From: Terribacillus sp. FSL K6-0262
GTDB taxonomy: Bacteria; Bacillota; Bacilli; Bacillales; Amphibacillaceae
Reading direction: 5' to 3'
DNA length: 64,000 nt
Assembly (NCBI RefSeq): GCF_037977385.1
Contig: NZ_CP150277.1
Location: 2,829,001 to 2,893,000, forward strand
Shown here one piece after another: positions 54,255-63,799 of this stretch. The notes beneath the pieces were generated by a model, which was not told the origin of the DNA, did not search any database, and saw only the letters and a program-made list of their open reading frames with translations. How positions within the stretch are numbered: the stretch's first letter is position 1; each line of letters starts with the position of its first letter. Made by a program: the position numbers and the translations under genes.

Positions 54255-56681
54255 ATGTATGTATCTTTGAATTGGTTAAAACAATATGTAGATATAGATA
54301 ATATTTCACCGGAGGAGCTGGCAGAAAAAATCACACGCTCCGGTATCGAAGTGGAAAGCATCGAGCGCGTGGCACCGGAAAGCACGAAGGTTGTCGTCGG
54401 GTATGTGGAGAGCTGTGAACAGCATCCGAATGCAGATAAATTGAATCTTTGCCAAATCAATGTCGGCGCAGAGACCTATCAGATCATTTGCGGCGCGCCG
54501 AATATCGCCCAAGGACAAAAAATCGCAGCTGCCCTGCCGGGAGCACGTCTTCCGGGCGGTGTGAAAATCAAGAAAGCGAAGCTGCGCGGCGTGGAATCGA
54601 ACGGTATGGTCTGCTCACTGCAGGAGCTTGGCATCGACGAAAAATTCGTACCGAAGGAATTCGCAGAAGGCATCTTCGTATTCCCGGAAGACACGGAAGT
54701 CGGCACACCAGTGGCAGAATTGCTGAATTTGGATGATGTCATACTGGAGCTTGGCTTGACACCGAACCGTGCCGATGCGATGAGTATGCTTGGCGTTGCC
54801 TATGAAGTCGCAGCAATCCTTGACAAGGAAGTCAAATTGCCGGAGGAAACATATCCGACAAGCGGCAGCAAGGCGGCTGATCTTGTCCAGGTGAAAGTGG
54901 AAAACGGGGAACTGAATCCATATTACGGGGCATTCGTCATCGAAGACGTGACGATTGCGCCATCGCCGCTTTGGATGCGTAATTATTTGATGGCAGCAGG
55001 TATTCGTCCGATTAACAACGTTGTTGACATTACGAACTACGTGCTGCTAGTTTACGGACAGCCGCTGCACGCATTTGATTATGACAAAGTGGCCACGAAG
55101 GAAATCGTTGTGCGTCCTGCTAAGCAGGGCGAAAAAATCCAGACTTTGGATGACCAAGAGCGCACTCTAAAAGGTGATGAAATTGTCATTACAAACGGTA
55201 AAGAGCCGGTTGCTCTTGCAGGTGTGATGGGCGGAGCCAACTCTGAAGTTTCCGATGATACGAAAACAGTATTGCTGGAAGCTGCATACTTCGATGCACG
55301 TGCCATCCGGCGTGCGAGCAAGCATCATAATTTGCGCAGTGAAGCGAGCACACGCTATGAAAAAGGGATCGACCCGAATCGTGTGGAGCGAGCAGGAGCC
55401 TATGCAGCTCGTCTTCTTGCTGAGTATGCTGGCGGCAAGGTTGCACAAGGTATCGTGGCATTTGATGAGCTTGATCGTGAAGAAAAGAAAGTCAAGATCG
55501 ATACAGCGAGTGTGAACGCCCGTTTAGGCACAACGATTTCTGATGAGGAAATTGCTTCCATCCTGACAAGATTGCAGTTCGGTTTTGAACAAGATAACAG
55601 CCAGTTCACTGTCTCCATTCCGACAAGACGCGGTGATATCAGCTTGTTTGAGGATATGCTGGAAGAAATCGCCCGCATTTATGGCTATGACAATATTCCA
55701 TATACTTTGCCTGAAGGAGAAGCCTTCGCTGGTAAGCTGACGACAAAGCAATACTTGAAACGTCAGCTGAAGCAATATCTGCAAGGCGCTGGTTTGATGG
55801 AAACAATCACCTACTCGCTGACAAGCAAAGCTCGTACAGAAATGCTTGTCAGCCCGGATGTGAAGGAGCAAGAAGTGCATCCGGTCGCATTGAAGATGCC
55901 GATGAGCGAGGAACACAGCCATTTGCGGATCAGCCTGCTTCCAGAGCTTGTGGATACACTTTCCTATAATGTGGCGCGTAAGCAAGAGAACTTAGGCTAT
56001 TTCGAATTTGGCCGCGTATTCCTTTCCAAAGAGGAACGGATAACGGAACAGCCGATGGAAACGGCACGACTTGCCGGTGCACTGACTGGAACCTGGGTGG
56101 AGCAGCCATGGCAGCAGGAGAAGAAGCCAGTGGATTTCTATGTGGCAAAAGGCATCGTGGAAGGCATCTTCGCACAGCTTGATCTGGAACCTGTCTTCCA
56201 GCAGGCACAGCTTGATGGATACCATCCGGGTCGTACGGCAGTTGTTTCCCATAACGGACGTGCAGTAGGTGTCGTCGGCCAGCTGCATCCGACCGTTCAA
56301 AAAGCATTCGATCTCAAGGAAACATATGTGTTCGATTTGGATATCGCTTATTTGATGGATCAATACGAAGAAGCACCAAGCTTCCGTACCATCCCGCGTC
56401 ATCCGTCCGTTACACGGGATATCGCGCTTGTTGTGAATGAAGCAGCACATGCTGGTGACATCCAACGCACAATCCGGGAAGCAGGCGGAGAACTTGTTCA
56501 GCAGGTGCAAATCTTTGATGTATATCAAGGGGAGCACATGGAAGCTGGCAAGAAATCAATCGCGTACACAGTGCTTTACCAGGATCCGACTCGTACATTG
56601 ACAGATGAAGAAGTGGAAGCATCTTATAACAGCATCATTCAAGCAGTGAAAGAAAAGCATGGTGCAGAATTGAGAAGTTAA
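54255..56681 (+). CDS. pheT: Phenylalanine-tRNA ligase beta subunit
   Basis: 808 residues. In order: EMAP-II-like tRNA-binding domain (about 40-150, 'CQINVGAETYQIICGAPNI'), B3/B4 editing domain (about 210-400, 'GVMGGANSEV'), B5 domain, an inactive class II core (about 480-690) and the FDX-anticodon-binding domain (715-808, 'FRTIPRHPSVTRDIALVV', 'RTLTDEEVEA'). Clears mischarged Tyr-tRNA-Phe. GGGAGGC precedes the ATG. Confidence 0.97.
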   Translation: MYVSLNWLKQYVDIDNISPEELAEKITRSGIEVESIERVAPESTKVVVGYVESCEQHPNADKLNLCQINVGAETYQIICGAPNIAQGQKIAAALPGARLPGGVKIKKAKLRGVESNGMVCSLQELGIDEKFVPKEFAEGIFVFPEDTEVGTPVAELLNLDDVILELGLTPNRADAMSMLGVAYEVAAILDKEVKLPEETYPTSGSKAADLVQVKVENGELNPYYGAFVIEDVTIAPSPLWMRNYLMAAGIRPINNVVDITNYVLLVYGQPLHAFDYDKVATKEIVVRPAKQGEKIQTLDDQERTLKGDEIVITNGKEPVALAGVMGGANSEVSDDTKTVLLEAAYFDARAIRRASKHHNLRSEASTRYEKGIDPNRVERAGAYAARLLAEYAGGKVAQGIVAFDELDREEKKVKIDTASVNARLGTTISDEEIASILTRLQFGFEQDNSQFTVSIPTRRGDISLFEDMLEEIARIYGYDNIPYTLPEGEAFAGKLTTKQYLKRQLKQYLQGAGLMETITYSLTSKARTEMLVSPDVKEQEVHPVALKMPMSEEHSHLRISLLPELVDTLSYNVARKQENLGYFEFGRVFLSKEERITEQPMETARLAGALTGTWVEQPWQQEKKPVDFYVAKGIVEGIFAQLDLEPVFQQAQLDGYHPGRTAVVSHNGRAVGVVGQLHPTVQKAFDLKETYVFDLDIAYLMDQYEEAPSFRTIPRHPSVTRDIALVVNEAAHAGDIQRTIREAGGELVQQVQIFDVYQGEHMEAGKKSIAYTVLYQDPTRTLTDEEVEASYNSIIQAVKEKHGAELRS

Positions 56682-56694
56682 AAGAAAAGGATGG

Positions 56695-56726
56695 CAGGGT
56701 CTTTGAGACTCCGTCATCCTTTTTTA
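56695..56726 (+). terminator. Terminator of pheST
   Basis: AAAAGGATG/CATCCTTTT outer stem with an imperfect inner stem, then T6. Confidence 0.8.
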
Positions 56727-56954
56727 GTACATGCAAAATCATAAGTGCCTCACCGAATTTCGATACGGTGAAATCGTGTCTGGCTCCTTTTATCAAATAA
56801 AAATGCCCTCCATCCGAGGCGGCGGTTTTGACTACTCCTCCGCTGGACAAATCGTGAATCACAATGACGCTGCATTGGACTTTTGAGGGGGCATTTGTCT
56901 TGTCTTAAGCGACCAAGCATGCAATAAGATCGATTCTATATGAGCGGTATTCAT
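56720..56954 (-). pseudogene. YunG-like pseudogene, frameshifted and 3'-truncated
   Basis: AAGGAG (56967-56962) precedes ATG 56954, which opens 'MNTAHIESILLHAWSLKT'. A frame change near 'AAGACAAGACAAATG' then leads to 'QCSVIVIHDLSSGGVVKTAA' and 'SDGGHFYLIKGARHDFTVSK' with 'FGEALM'. The order (I..ILL.AWS..T ... QCSV..IVIHDL.GG...KT ... G.HFYN.I.G.R.DFT.SQF.E) is that of Bacillus YunG-family proteins of unknown function. The end runs into the pheST terminator, so the 3' part is lost. Recognised from memory only. Confidence 0.5.
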
Positions 56955-57042
56955 CGGTGCACTCCTTGCTTTATTCACTGAATTTTGGGATTATTTTCCG
57001 TGGATGACTATAACCGGAACATAATAAAATGGAGGGGAAAGT

Positions 57043-57494
57043 ATGGAAATCATCAAAGCAGAAAGAGCGCATGCGGGAGAGATTGCACGTATTTGCGCCA
57101 CGGGCTGGAGACAGACCGTGGAAGGGAAGCTTAGTGAAGAGGCACAGAAGCAAACTGTCGATGAATGGTATAACCTTATGTTGCCGTGGCAGCAGGAGAA
57201 GTGATCGGGGTTATCGGCGGCGGGATGACAGCGCCGGATACTGGTGAAGTGTTTGTGCTGTATGTAGATGAGGATCATCGCTATCGGGGTACGGGCACAT
57301 TGCTGCTGGAGGCTTTAACCCATGAACAAAAGGAACGGGGTGCTGTCAGGCAATGGGTTTCCGTGAAGGAAGGGAATCGACGGGGCATCCCATTCTATGA
57401 AGCAAGAGGTTTCCGCTGTAGGGATCGAAGGACAAAGGTAATGGACACAGGAGAGACGCAAGTGTCGCTCCGCCATTATCGGGAATTGGAATGA
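57043..57494 (+). pseudogene. GNAT acetyltransferase pseudogene (frameshift / internal deletion)
   Basis: GGAGGGG precedes ATG 57043, which starts 'MEIIKAERAHAGEIARICAT' and continues to 'TVDEWYNL' before a stop at 57202. The C-terminal half is in another frame from about 57180: 'VAAGEVIGVIGGGMTA', then the acetyl-CoA site 'LYVDEDHRYRGTGTLLLEAL' (R/Q-x-x-G-x-G/A), 'VKEGNRRGIPFYEARGF'. About 20-30 residues expected between the two parts are missing. One ancestral GNAT gene was disrupted by a deletion that also shifted the frame. Confidence 0.75.
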
Positions 57495-57738
57495 CAGACG
57501 TTAAAAGGCATGATTCCTGTCTATACTGGTAGGAAGAGAGGGGATGGGCTGGCAGGACAGCAAACAGGATGAAGCGAGCTCTGTCAAATGGATTGGGCCG
57601 CCTTGACAGAGCATCATCTAATCCCGAAAATATTGACGGCATATTCCAGGACACCGCTTGATCCCATGCCTTGAGCAAATCCATGTAAGGAGCCCGGAGA
57701 CCTGCTGGTGCGGGACAGCCGCAAGCAGAGCAGGGATG
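57495..57738. other. Gene-free segment with a long imperfect inverted repeat
   Basis: No gene is supported here. GCTCTGTCAA (57578-57587) and TTGACAGAGC (57603-57612) are perfectly complementary; outward, GATGA and TCATC (57568-57572 / 57614-57618) can extend the helix across bulges. There is no T-run. Otherwise nothing was seen. Confidence 0.4.
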
Positions 57739-58680
57739 TCAGACGTACTTCTCCGCTTTGGCGCTATTGGCAAAATGCATCTTCGTGAATGCAGGCAATG
57801 CTTGCCGGCCCTTTGTCCGGATGAGGCGTCCGGCTGCTTGATCGACAGCTGCACTGGCCCCTTTGGGAATCGTAAACCCTGCTTGCTTGGACAGTTTATC
57901 CATTTCTTTTATGAAGCTTGCCCTTGAAATGATCGATGCAGCAGCAACTGCAAGCGAATGGCTTTCTGCCTTTGTCATGAAGTAGGCATCCTGCTGCAGT
58001 CTTTCTCCTTCCGTTGCAAGATGCTTGATATAGGTTGCAGGCAGCTGAAATTGATCGATCAGTATCCCATCCGGCTTGGTTGGTGCAATTTTTGCCAGCA
58101 GCTTCTGGATGGCATGGTGATGCAGCATCGTTTTCATCTTCCCTTGGGACCAGCCCCGCTGCTGGAGCTGGTTGTATTTTTCATTGCGCAGCACAAGCAG
58201 GGAATAGGGAAGCCCGACATGCATCAAATCCTTGGCGATGCGCTGAATGCTGTCATCCTTGAGCAGTTTGGAGTCTTTGACACCAAGCTCCTTCAAAAGG
58301 GCGAACTGGCTATGATCGACATATACACTCGCCACTGTAATCGGTCCAAAGAAGTCGCCTGTCCCGGCTTCATCCGATCCGATATGGGAAGCGGTGAAAA
58401 GACCTGGGGCAGGAGCATACTTGTGCTCGTTGACGCTTGGTTTCGCCGCGGGGGACTTCTTCGGGGCCGAAGGTGCGCTTCCCCATTTATCCGCCTCTGC
58501 TTCCGGTGCTTTGCCCTGGAAAAGCACTTTTCCTGATTTGTAGGCAGTGATGGCGCAGCTTGGCGTCTTTGCTGAAAAGACCGCTCCCGGAGGCGCAGCT
58601 TTTTCAGCGTGGCTGTATGTTTCTTTCATTTGCTGGATGGTGTCCAGCGGCAATTGCAATACGATTTGTCCCACGTTCAT
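57739..58680 (-). CDS. rnhC: Ribonuclease HIII
   Basis: 313 residues, same as B. subtilis RnhC. An N-terminal TBP-like substrate-binding domain (1-85) with 'AITAYKSGKVLFQGK', a Lys/Pro/Ala linker, and the RNase HII-type catalytic domain with Asp-Glu in 'IGSDEAGTGDFFGP', Asp in 'ILIDQF' and 'ESHSLAVAAASIISRASFI'. Cuts RNA in RNA-DNA hybrids. ATG 58680 is only one base from GGAGAG; GTG 58674, two codons on, is better spaced and may be the real start. Divergent from zapA. Confidence 0.94.
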   Translation of the reverse strand: MNVGQIVLQLPLDTIQQMKETYSHAEKAAPPGAVFSAKTPSCAITAYKSGKVLFQGKAPEAEADKWGSAPSAPKKSPAAKPSVNEHKYAPAPGLFTASHIGSDEAGTGDFFGPITVASVYVDHSQFALLKELGVKDSKLLKDDSIQRIAKDLMHVGLPYSLLVLRNEKYNQLQQRGWSQGKMKTMLHHHAIQKLLAKIAPTKPDGILIDQFQLPATYIKHLATEGERLQQDAYFMTKAESHSLAVAAASIISRASFIKEMDKLSKQAGFTIPKGASAAVDQAAGRLIRTKGRQALPAFTKMHFANSAKAEKYV

Positions 58681-58797
58681 CTCTCCAATCTGACAATTAG
58701 TATAGCATGCCGTTCGTCTATACAGAATAGTTTCCTAAATCGACACCTTCATGTTACTATTAAGACTAGTATTATAAGAGAAGTGAGGGGGGAGAAC

Positions 58798-59073
58798 GTG
58801 TCCCAATCTGATAAAACACGTGTAACGGTGGAGATACATAACCGCTCCTATACAATCGTCGGACAGGAGCCGGCACATCGCATGCGGATGGTGGCGAGCC
58901 TTGTCGATCAGAAGATGTCGGAGATCCATGATGCGAATCCGAATCTTGATACTGCCAAACTGGCCGTCTTGACGGCTGTCAATACAACGAATGATTATTT
59001 GAAACTGAAAGAGGATTATGCACAATTGCTAGGCTCTATCACAAGGAAAGAGGCAAGAAAGGATAATGATTGA
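58798..59073 (+). CDS. zapA: Cell division protein ZapA
   Basis: 91 residues from GTG 58798, preceded by GAGGGGGGAG. 'TRVTVEIHNRSYTIVGQEPA' and 'VASLVDQKMSEI' with a C-terminal coiled coil ('DYLKLKEDYAQLL') fit ZapA, which bundles FtsZ filaments. It overlaps the yshB start by eight bases, implying coupling. Order rnhC-zapA-yshB-polX-mutS2 as in B. subtilis. Confidence 0.92.
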   Translation: MSQSDKTRVTVEIHNRSYTIVGQEPAHRMRMVASLVDQKMSEIHDANPNLDTAKLAVLTAVNTTNDYLKLKEDYAQLLGSITRKEARKDND

Positions 59074-59632
59074 TTTACTTATCATCGCCATGCTCCTGTT
59101 CGGCGTGCTCGTCGGCCTAAAGCGCGGCTTCATCATGCAGCTATTTCATTTGGCAAGCTTTATCGTGTCATTCATTGTCGCAGCTATTTATTATGATCAG
59201 CTTGCACCGAAGCTGGAATTATGGATTCCGTATCCGGATGTATCATCCGATAGCGCTTGGTCTGACATATTCGGAGCTGTGCCGCTGGATCAGGTTTTCT
59301 ATAATGCAATCGCGTTCGCGATTTTGTTCTTCGCGACAAAGATCATTTTACACATCATCGGATCCATGCTCGATTTCATAGCGGACCTGCCGATATTACG
59401 CTCCGTGAATAAGCTTCTTGGCGGGGTGCTCGGATTCATCGAGATCTATCTGCTCGTATTCGTTATTCTTTATCTATCGGTATTGCTGCCGATCACGCCA
59501 ATGCAGGAAGCGCTGGACAAGTCGATACTTGCGGCTTGGATCGTGGAGCATACACCATATATATCTGGTGAGATCAAGGATCTATGGCTGAATCATGTTG
59601 CAAATAAATTACCCACTGAATTGATGGGATGA
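59066..59632 (+). CDS. yshB: CvpA-family membrane protein YshB
   Basis: 188 residues with four membrane helices. 'MIDLLIIAMLLFGVLVGLKR' and 'GFIMQLFHLASFIVSFIVAA' form the CvpA signature, and 'LGGVLGFIEIYLLVFVILYL' is the last pair. The E. coli relative affects colicin V production and bile resistance; the Bacillus role is unknown. Starts inside the end of zapA. Confidence 0.88.
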   Translation: MIDLLIIAMLLFGVLVGLKRGFIMQLFHLASFIVSFIVAAIYYDQLAPKLELWIPYPDVSSDSAWSDIFGAVPLDQVFYNAIAFAILFFATKIILHIIGSMLDFIADLPILRSVNKLLGGVLGFIEIYLLVFVILYLSVLLPITPMQEALDKSILAAWIVEHTPYISGEIKDLWLNHVANKLPTELMG

Positions 59633-59639
59633 AATGCTT

Positions 59640-59669
59640 AACCCTTGCGGCATCTTGCGCAAGGGTTTT
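59640..59669 (+). terminator. Weak terminator between yshB and polX
   Basis: Stem AACCCTTGCG/CGCAAGGGTT with a short, interrupted T-run; some read-through into polX is likely. Confidence 0.65.
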
Positions 59670-59696
59670 CTACCTTGTTTTGGGAGGATGAGAATA

Positions 59697-61412
59697 ATGG
59701 CAGTCAATAAAAAAGACGTCGTGAAATTGCTTGAGACAATCGCAATTTATCTTGAGCTAAAAGGGGAAAATACATTCAAGGTATCGGCATACCGGAAAGC
59801 TGCAGCAGCTCTGGAAGCCAATGACCAATCAATCGATGAGATCGAGGATTTCACATCCTTGAATGGAATAGGCAAGGGCACTGCCGCGGTAATCGAGGAA
59901 TACATGCAAAATGAAGAATCCGATACATTGCGTCAGCTGCAGGAAGAGGTTCCGGAAGGATTGGTACCGCTGCTTGATCTGCCCGGTCTTGGCGGGAAGA
60001 AGCTGGCCAAGCTGTACCAGGAGCTCGGCGTGGTGGATGCATCTTCCTTGAAAGAGGCAGTCGAATCAGGTAAAGTCGCATCGTTAAGCGGATTCGGAAA
60101 GAAATCGGCGGAAAAGATCCTTGATGGCCTGGCCAATGTCGGATCCAGGCCAGAGCGGATCCCGATTGCGATGATGCTGCCGCTTGCCGAGAGAATCGAG
60201 ACCTTCCTGGAGTCATTGGATGGAATCGAACAATACGCCCGGGCAGGGAGCCTGCGGCGGATGCAGGAAACGGTGAAGGATCTTGATTTCATCATTGCAA
60301 CCAATGATCCGCAGAGTGTTCAGGAACAGCTGCTCACGATCGATAACTTGAAGGAAGTCATTGCCAAGGGAAACACAAAAGTGTCCGTCACATTGGAAGA
60401 AGGATATGACATCAATGTAGATTTCCGAATGATCGAACCAGCAGCCTTCGCAACGACGCTGCACCATTTCACCGGTTCTGCGGACCACAACGTCGCCTTG
60501 CGCCAGCTGGCGAAAAAGCGCGGGGAGCGCATCAGTGAATATGGTGTGGAGAATGTGGAAACGGGGGAGATGACAACGTTCGAATCCGAAAAGGACTTTT
60601 TCGGACACTTCGGTTTGTCCTTCATCCCTCCCGAAATCAGGGAAGCCCAAGGCGAACTCGATAGCTTCAAACAAGAAATGCCGCTCGTCCAGCTATCGGA
60701 TATCCAAGGGGATTTGCATATGCACTCGACCTGGAGCGATGGAGCGCAATCAATCGAGCAGATGGCGAAACAGGTGATGGAGCTAGGCTATTCCTATATC
60801 GCTATCACGGATCACTCCAAGTATTTGAAAGTGGCCAATGGCTTGGACGAAAAGCGGCTGCGGAAACAGCGGGAAGAAATCGAACGCGTGAACGCACTAT
60901 ATCCTGATTTTCATATATTCGCAGGTGTCGAGATGGATATCCTGCCAGATGCTCGTTTGGATTTCGACGATGATTTCCTGAAAGAGATGGATTATGTCAT
61001 CGGAGCGATCCATTCCAGTTTCTCGCAGTCCAAAGATCAAATCAAGGCGCGTCTGACAGCAGCGCTGGAGCACCCGAATGTCAATGTCATCGCCCATCCG
61101 ACCGGCCGTCTGATCGGCAGGAGGGCCGGCTATGCAGCCGATCCGGAATGGCTCATTGAAAAAGCGGCGGAAACAGGTACAGTCATCGAGCTGAATGCCA
61201 ACCCAAACCGGCTGGATCTATCGTGGACTTATTTGAAGAAGGCACAGGAGCTCGGTGTGAAGATTGCTGTCAATACCGATGCCCATAGCTACGCAACGCT
61301 TTCCTTCATGGAAGTCGGTGTGGCGATGGCGCGCAAGGGCTGGCTGAAACCGGAGACCGTCATCAACACATGGTCCAAGAGTCAGTTGATGGAGCTTTTT
61401 CAGCGCAAATAA
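59697..61412 (+). CDS. polX: DNA polymerase X family protein PolX (YshC)
   Basis: 571 residues from ATG 59697 (GGGAGGATG upstream). N-terminal pol-beta-like 8-kDa domain and helix-hairpin-helices ('LNGIGKGTAAVIEEY', 'LPGLGGKKLAKLYQELGV', 'LSGFGKKSAEKILDGL'), palm with 'SLRRMQETVKDLDFIIAT' (catalytic Asp pair and 'INVDFRMI'), then a C-terminal PHP domain (about 340-571) with 'GDLHMHSTWSDG', 'ITDHSKYL', 'GVEMDIL' and 'AVNTDAHS' that gives 3'-5' exonuclease and AP endonuclease activity. Acts in base excision gap filling. mutS2 follows after 24 bases. Confidence 0.95.
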   Translation: MAVNKKDVVKLLETIAIYLELKGENTFKVSAYRKAAAALEANDQSIDEIEDFTSLNGIGKGTAAVIEEYMQNEESDTLRQLQEEVPEGLVPLLDLPGLGGKKLAKLYQELGVVDASSLKEAVESGKVASLSGFGKKSAEKILDGLANVGSRPERIPIAMMLPLAERIETFLESLDGIEQYARAGSLRRMQETVKDLDFIIATNDPQSVQEQLLTIDNLKEVIAKGNTKVSVTLEEGYDINVDFRMIEPAAFATTLHHFTGSADHNVALRQLAKKRGERISEYGVENVETGEMTTFESEKDFFGHFGLSFIPPEIREAQGELDSFKQEMPLVQLSDIQGDLHMHSTWSDGAQSIEQMAKQVMELGYSYIAITDHSKYLKVANGLDEKRLRKQREEIERVNALYPDFHIFAGVEMDILPDARLDFDDDFLKEMDYVIGAIHSSFSQSKDQIKARLTAALEHPNVNVIAHPTGRLIGRRAGYAADPEWLIEKAAETGTVIELNANPNRLDLSWTYLKKAQELGVKIAVNTDAHSYATLSFMEVGVAMARKGWLKPETVINTWSKSQLMELFQRK

Positions 61413-61436
61413 CAGCTAAAAAAGTGGGGGGAAAAC

Positions 61437-63779
61437 ATGAATAAACGAATATTCCGTGTACTGGAATTCGATAAAATCATACAAAAGCTGAGTGAACAGG
61501 CAGCATCGTCACTCGGTAAAAAAAGAGCCATGCAAATACAGCCGGCAACAGAGCTGGATGAGGTGCAGCGGCTGCAGGCGGAAACGGATGAAGCGGCTTC
61601 CATCATCCGGCTGCGAGGCGGCATACCGCTTGGCGGCATCCATGATATCCAGGCAAGTGTCAAGCGCGCCGTCATCGGCGGGATCTTGAATGCGAATGAA
61701 TGTCTCGATATTGCAAGTACGATTTATGGCGGGAAGAATCTCAAGCATTTCATCGAAGAGCTGGAAGAACCGGAGCTGCCGATCATCAGGGGTCTCGTGG
61801 AACAGCTGGTATCCCTGAGTGATCTGGAGCGTCATATCAAGAATGCCATCGACGATCACGGCCGGGTCATGGACGGGGCGTCAGAACGCCTCCGCGGCAT
61901 ACGGTCCCGGATCCGTACGAATGAAAGTCGGGTCCGGGAGAAATTGGAATCGTATACCCGTTCCAAAAGTAAGATGCTGTCGGATTCCATCATCACAATC
62001 CGCAACGATCGTTACGTGCTGCCGGTCAAACAGGAATACCGCGGAGCGATCGGCGGGATTGTCCATGATCAATCTTCCTCTGGCCAGACATTGTTCATGG
62101 AGCCGCAGGCCGTCGTTGATTTGAATAACCAGCTGCAGGAAGCAAGAGCACAGGAAAAAGCGGAAATCGAAAGAATCCTGAAGGAAATCAGTATACGTGT
62201 TGCAGAGGATGAAGCGATCTTGCTGGCCAATATCGAGATTCTCGGGCAAATCGACTTTATTTCGGCCCGGGCGAAGCTGGGGGCAGCGATGCGCTGTTCG
62301 ATGCCAAAAATGAATGACAAGGGCATCATTCATTTGAAACAGGCACGGCACCCGCTGATCGATCCGGGGCAAGTGGTGGCAAATGATATCGATCTTGGGG
62401 AGGATTATTCCACCATCGTCATCACTGGTCCGAATACCGGCGGTAAAACCGTTACAATCAAGACGATTGGCCTTTGTACACTGATGGCGCAGTCTGGTCT
62501 TCAAGTGCCTGCGCTTGACGGCGGGGAAATGGCAGTATTCACGAATGTGTTCGCTGACATTGGCGATGAGCAGTCCATCGAGCAGAGCTTGAGTACCTTC
62601 AGCTCGCATATGGTCAACATAGTCGATATCCTCCAGCAAGTCGATCATCAATCGCTTGTGCTGTTCGATGAGCTTGGTGCCGGAACGGATCCTCAGGAAG
62701 GGGCGGCGCTCGCCATGAGCATCCTCGACGAAACGATCAAACGCGGAGCGACTGTCGTGGCCACGACTCATTATCCGGAGCTGAAAGCGTACGGCTATAA
62801 CCGCGACCGTGTGGTCAATGCCAGTGTGGAATTCGATGTGGAAACGCTCCAGCCGACATATCGTTTGCTGATTGGTGTCCCTGGACGCAGTAACGCTTTT
62901 GAGATTTCCCGGCGCCTCGGCTTGAAGGAATCGATCATCGATAGCGCCAAGGAATTGATCGGCACCGATTCAAAGAGTGTCGAGAATATGATAGCTTCCT
63001 TGGAAACGTCCCGCAGACAGGCAGAGCATGATCATGAAGCAGCACGGTCCCAGCTTGAAGAAGCTGAGGCTTTGAAGCGTGATTTGGAGAAACAATGGCA
63101 GGAATTCGATGCCAAGCGGGAGCGCTTGTACCAGAAAGCCGAAGAAAAAGCTGCCAAGGCAATCGAGCGGGCCAGGGAAGAAGCCGAAGAGATTGTTGCT
63201 TCCCTCCGTACGATGAAAAACCAAGCGAGCGTAAAAGAGCATGAAATCATCGAAGCCCGTAAACGGCTGGAAGATGCGTCACCGGAGCTTGCGAAAAAAG
63301 GTTCGAAGGCAGCGCCGAAAACGAAGGAATCCAAACAGCTCATGCCCGGGGATGAAGTTCTCCTGCTGACGCTGGGACAAAAGGGAACCGTCGTCGAGAA
63401 AGTCAGCGACAAAGAATATTTGCTCCAAATCGGAATAATGAAAATAAAAGCGAAACGAAAAGACATCGAATTCGTAAAGAGACAGGACGCATTAAAAGAA
63501 AAGCCAGTCGCAACCGTCAAAGGCTCCGCCTATCATGTGAGCACAGAACTGGATTTACGCGGGGAACGCTACGAGGATGCTTTGCGCCGCGTCGAGAAAT
63601 ATGTGGATGATGCGCTTTTGGCTGGATATCCGCAAGTATCGATCATCCACGGCAAGGGAACGGGTGCATTGCGCACAGGCGTACAGGAATTCGCCAAGCG
63701 CCACCGTGCTGTGAAAAACTATCGTTCCGGCGGCATGAGCGAAGGCGGGACCGGTGTGACTGTGCTTGAATTTCAGTAA
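61437..63779 (+). CDS. mutS2: Endonuclease MutS2 (ribosome/recombination quality control)
   Basis: 780 residues (B. subtilis 785). Core clamp domain (1-300), ABC-type ATPase with Walker A '[15 protein letters not shown]' (about 331-345), '[14 protein letters not shown]' signature and Walker B '[16 protein letters not shown]', a long coiled coil rich in Glu/Lys/Ala (about 515-625), a KOW-like segment ('[20 protein letters not shown]') and a C-terminal Smr domain ('[12 protein letters not shown]', '[11 protein letters not shown]'). Known to split collided ribosomes and limit recombination. It lacks the mismatch-binding domain of MutS. Confidence 0.95.
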   Translation: MNKRIFRVLEFDKIIQKLSEQAASSLGKKRAMQIQPATELDEVQRLQAETDEAASIIRLRGGIPLGGIHDIQASVKRAVIGGILNANECLDIASTIYGGKNLKHFIEELEEPELPIIRGLVEQLVSLSDLERHIKNAIDDHGRVMDGASERLRGIRSRIRTNESRVREKLESYTRSKSKMLSDSIITIRNDRYVLPVKQEYRGAIGGIVHDQSSSGQTLFMEPQAVVDLNNQLQEARAQEKAEIERILKEISIRVAEDEAILLANIEILGQIDFISARAKLGAAMRCSMPKMNDKGIIHLKQARHPLIDPGQVVANDIDLGEDYSTIVITGPNTGGKTVTIKTIGLCTLMAQSGLQVPALDGGEMAVFTNVFADIGDEQSIEQSLSTFSSHMVNIVDILQQVDHQSLVLFDELGAGTDPQEGAALAMSILDETIKRGATVVATTHYPELKAYGYNRDRVVNASVEFDVETLQPTYRLLIGVPGRSNAFEISRRLGLKESIIDSAKELIGTDSKSVENMIASLETSRRQAEHDHEAARSQLEEAEALKRDLEKQWQEFDAKRERLYQKAEEKAAKAIERAREEAEEIVASLRTMKNQASVKEHEIIEARKRLEDASPELAKKGSKAAPKTKESKQLMPGDEVLLLTLGQKGTVVEKVSDKEYLLQIGIMKIKAKRKDIEFVKRQDALKEKPVATVKGSAYHVSTELDLRGERYEDALRRVEKYVDDALLAGYPQVSIIHGKGTGALRTGVQEFAKRHRAVKNYRSGGMSEGGTGVTVLEFQ

Positions 63780-63799
63780 TCATCGGGGGAATTCGGGTT

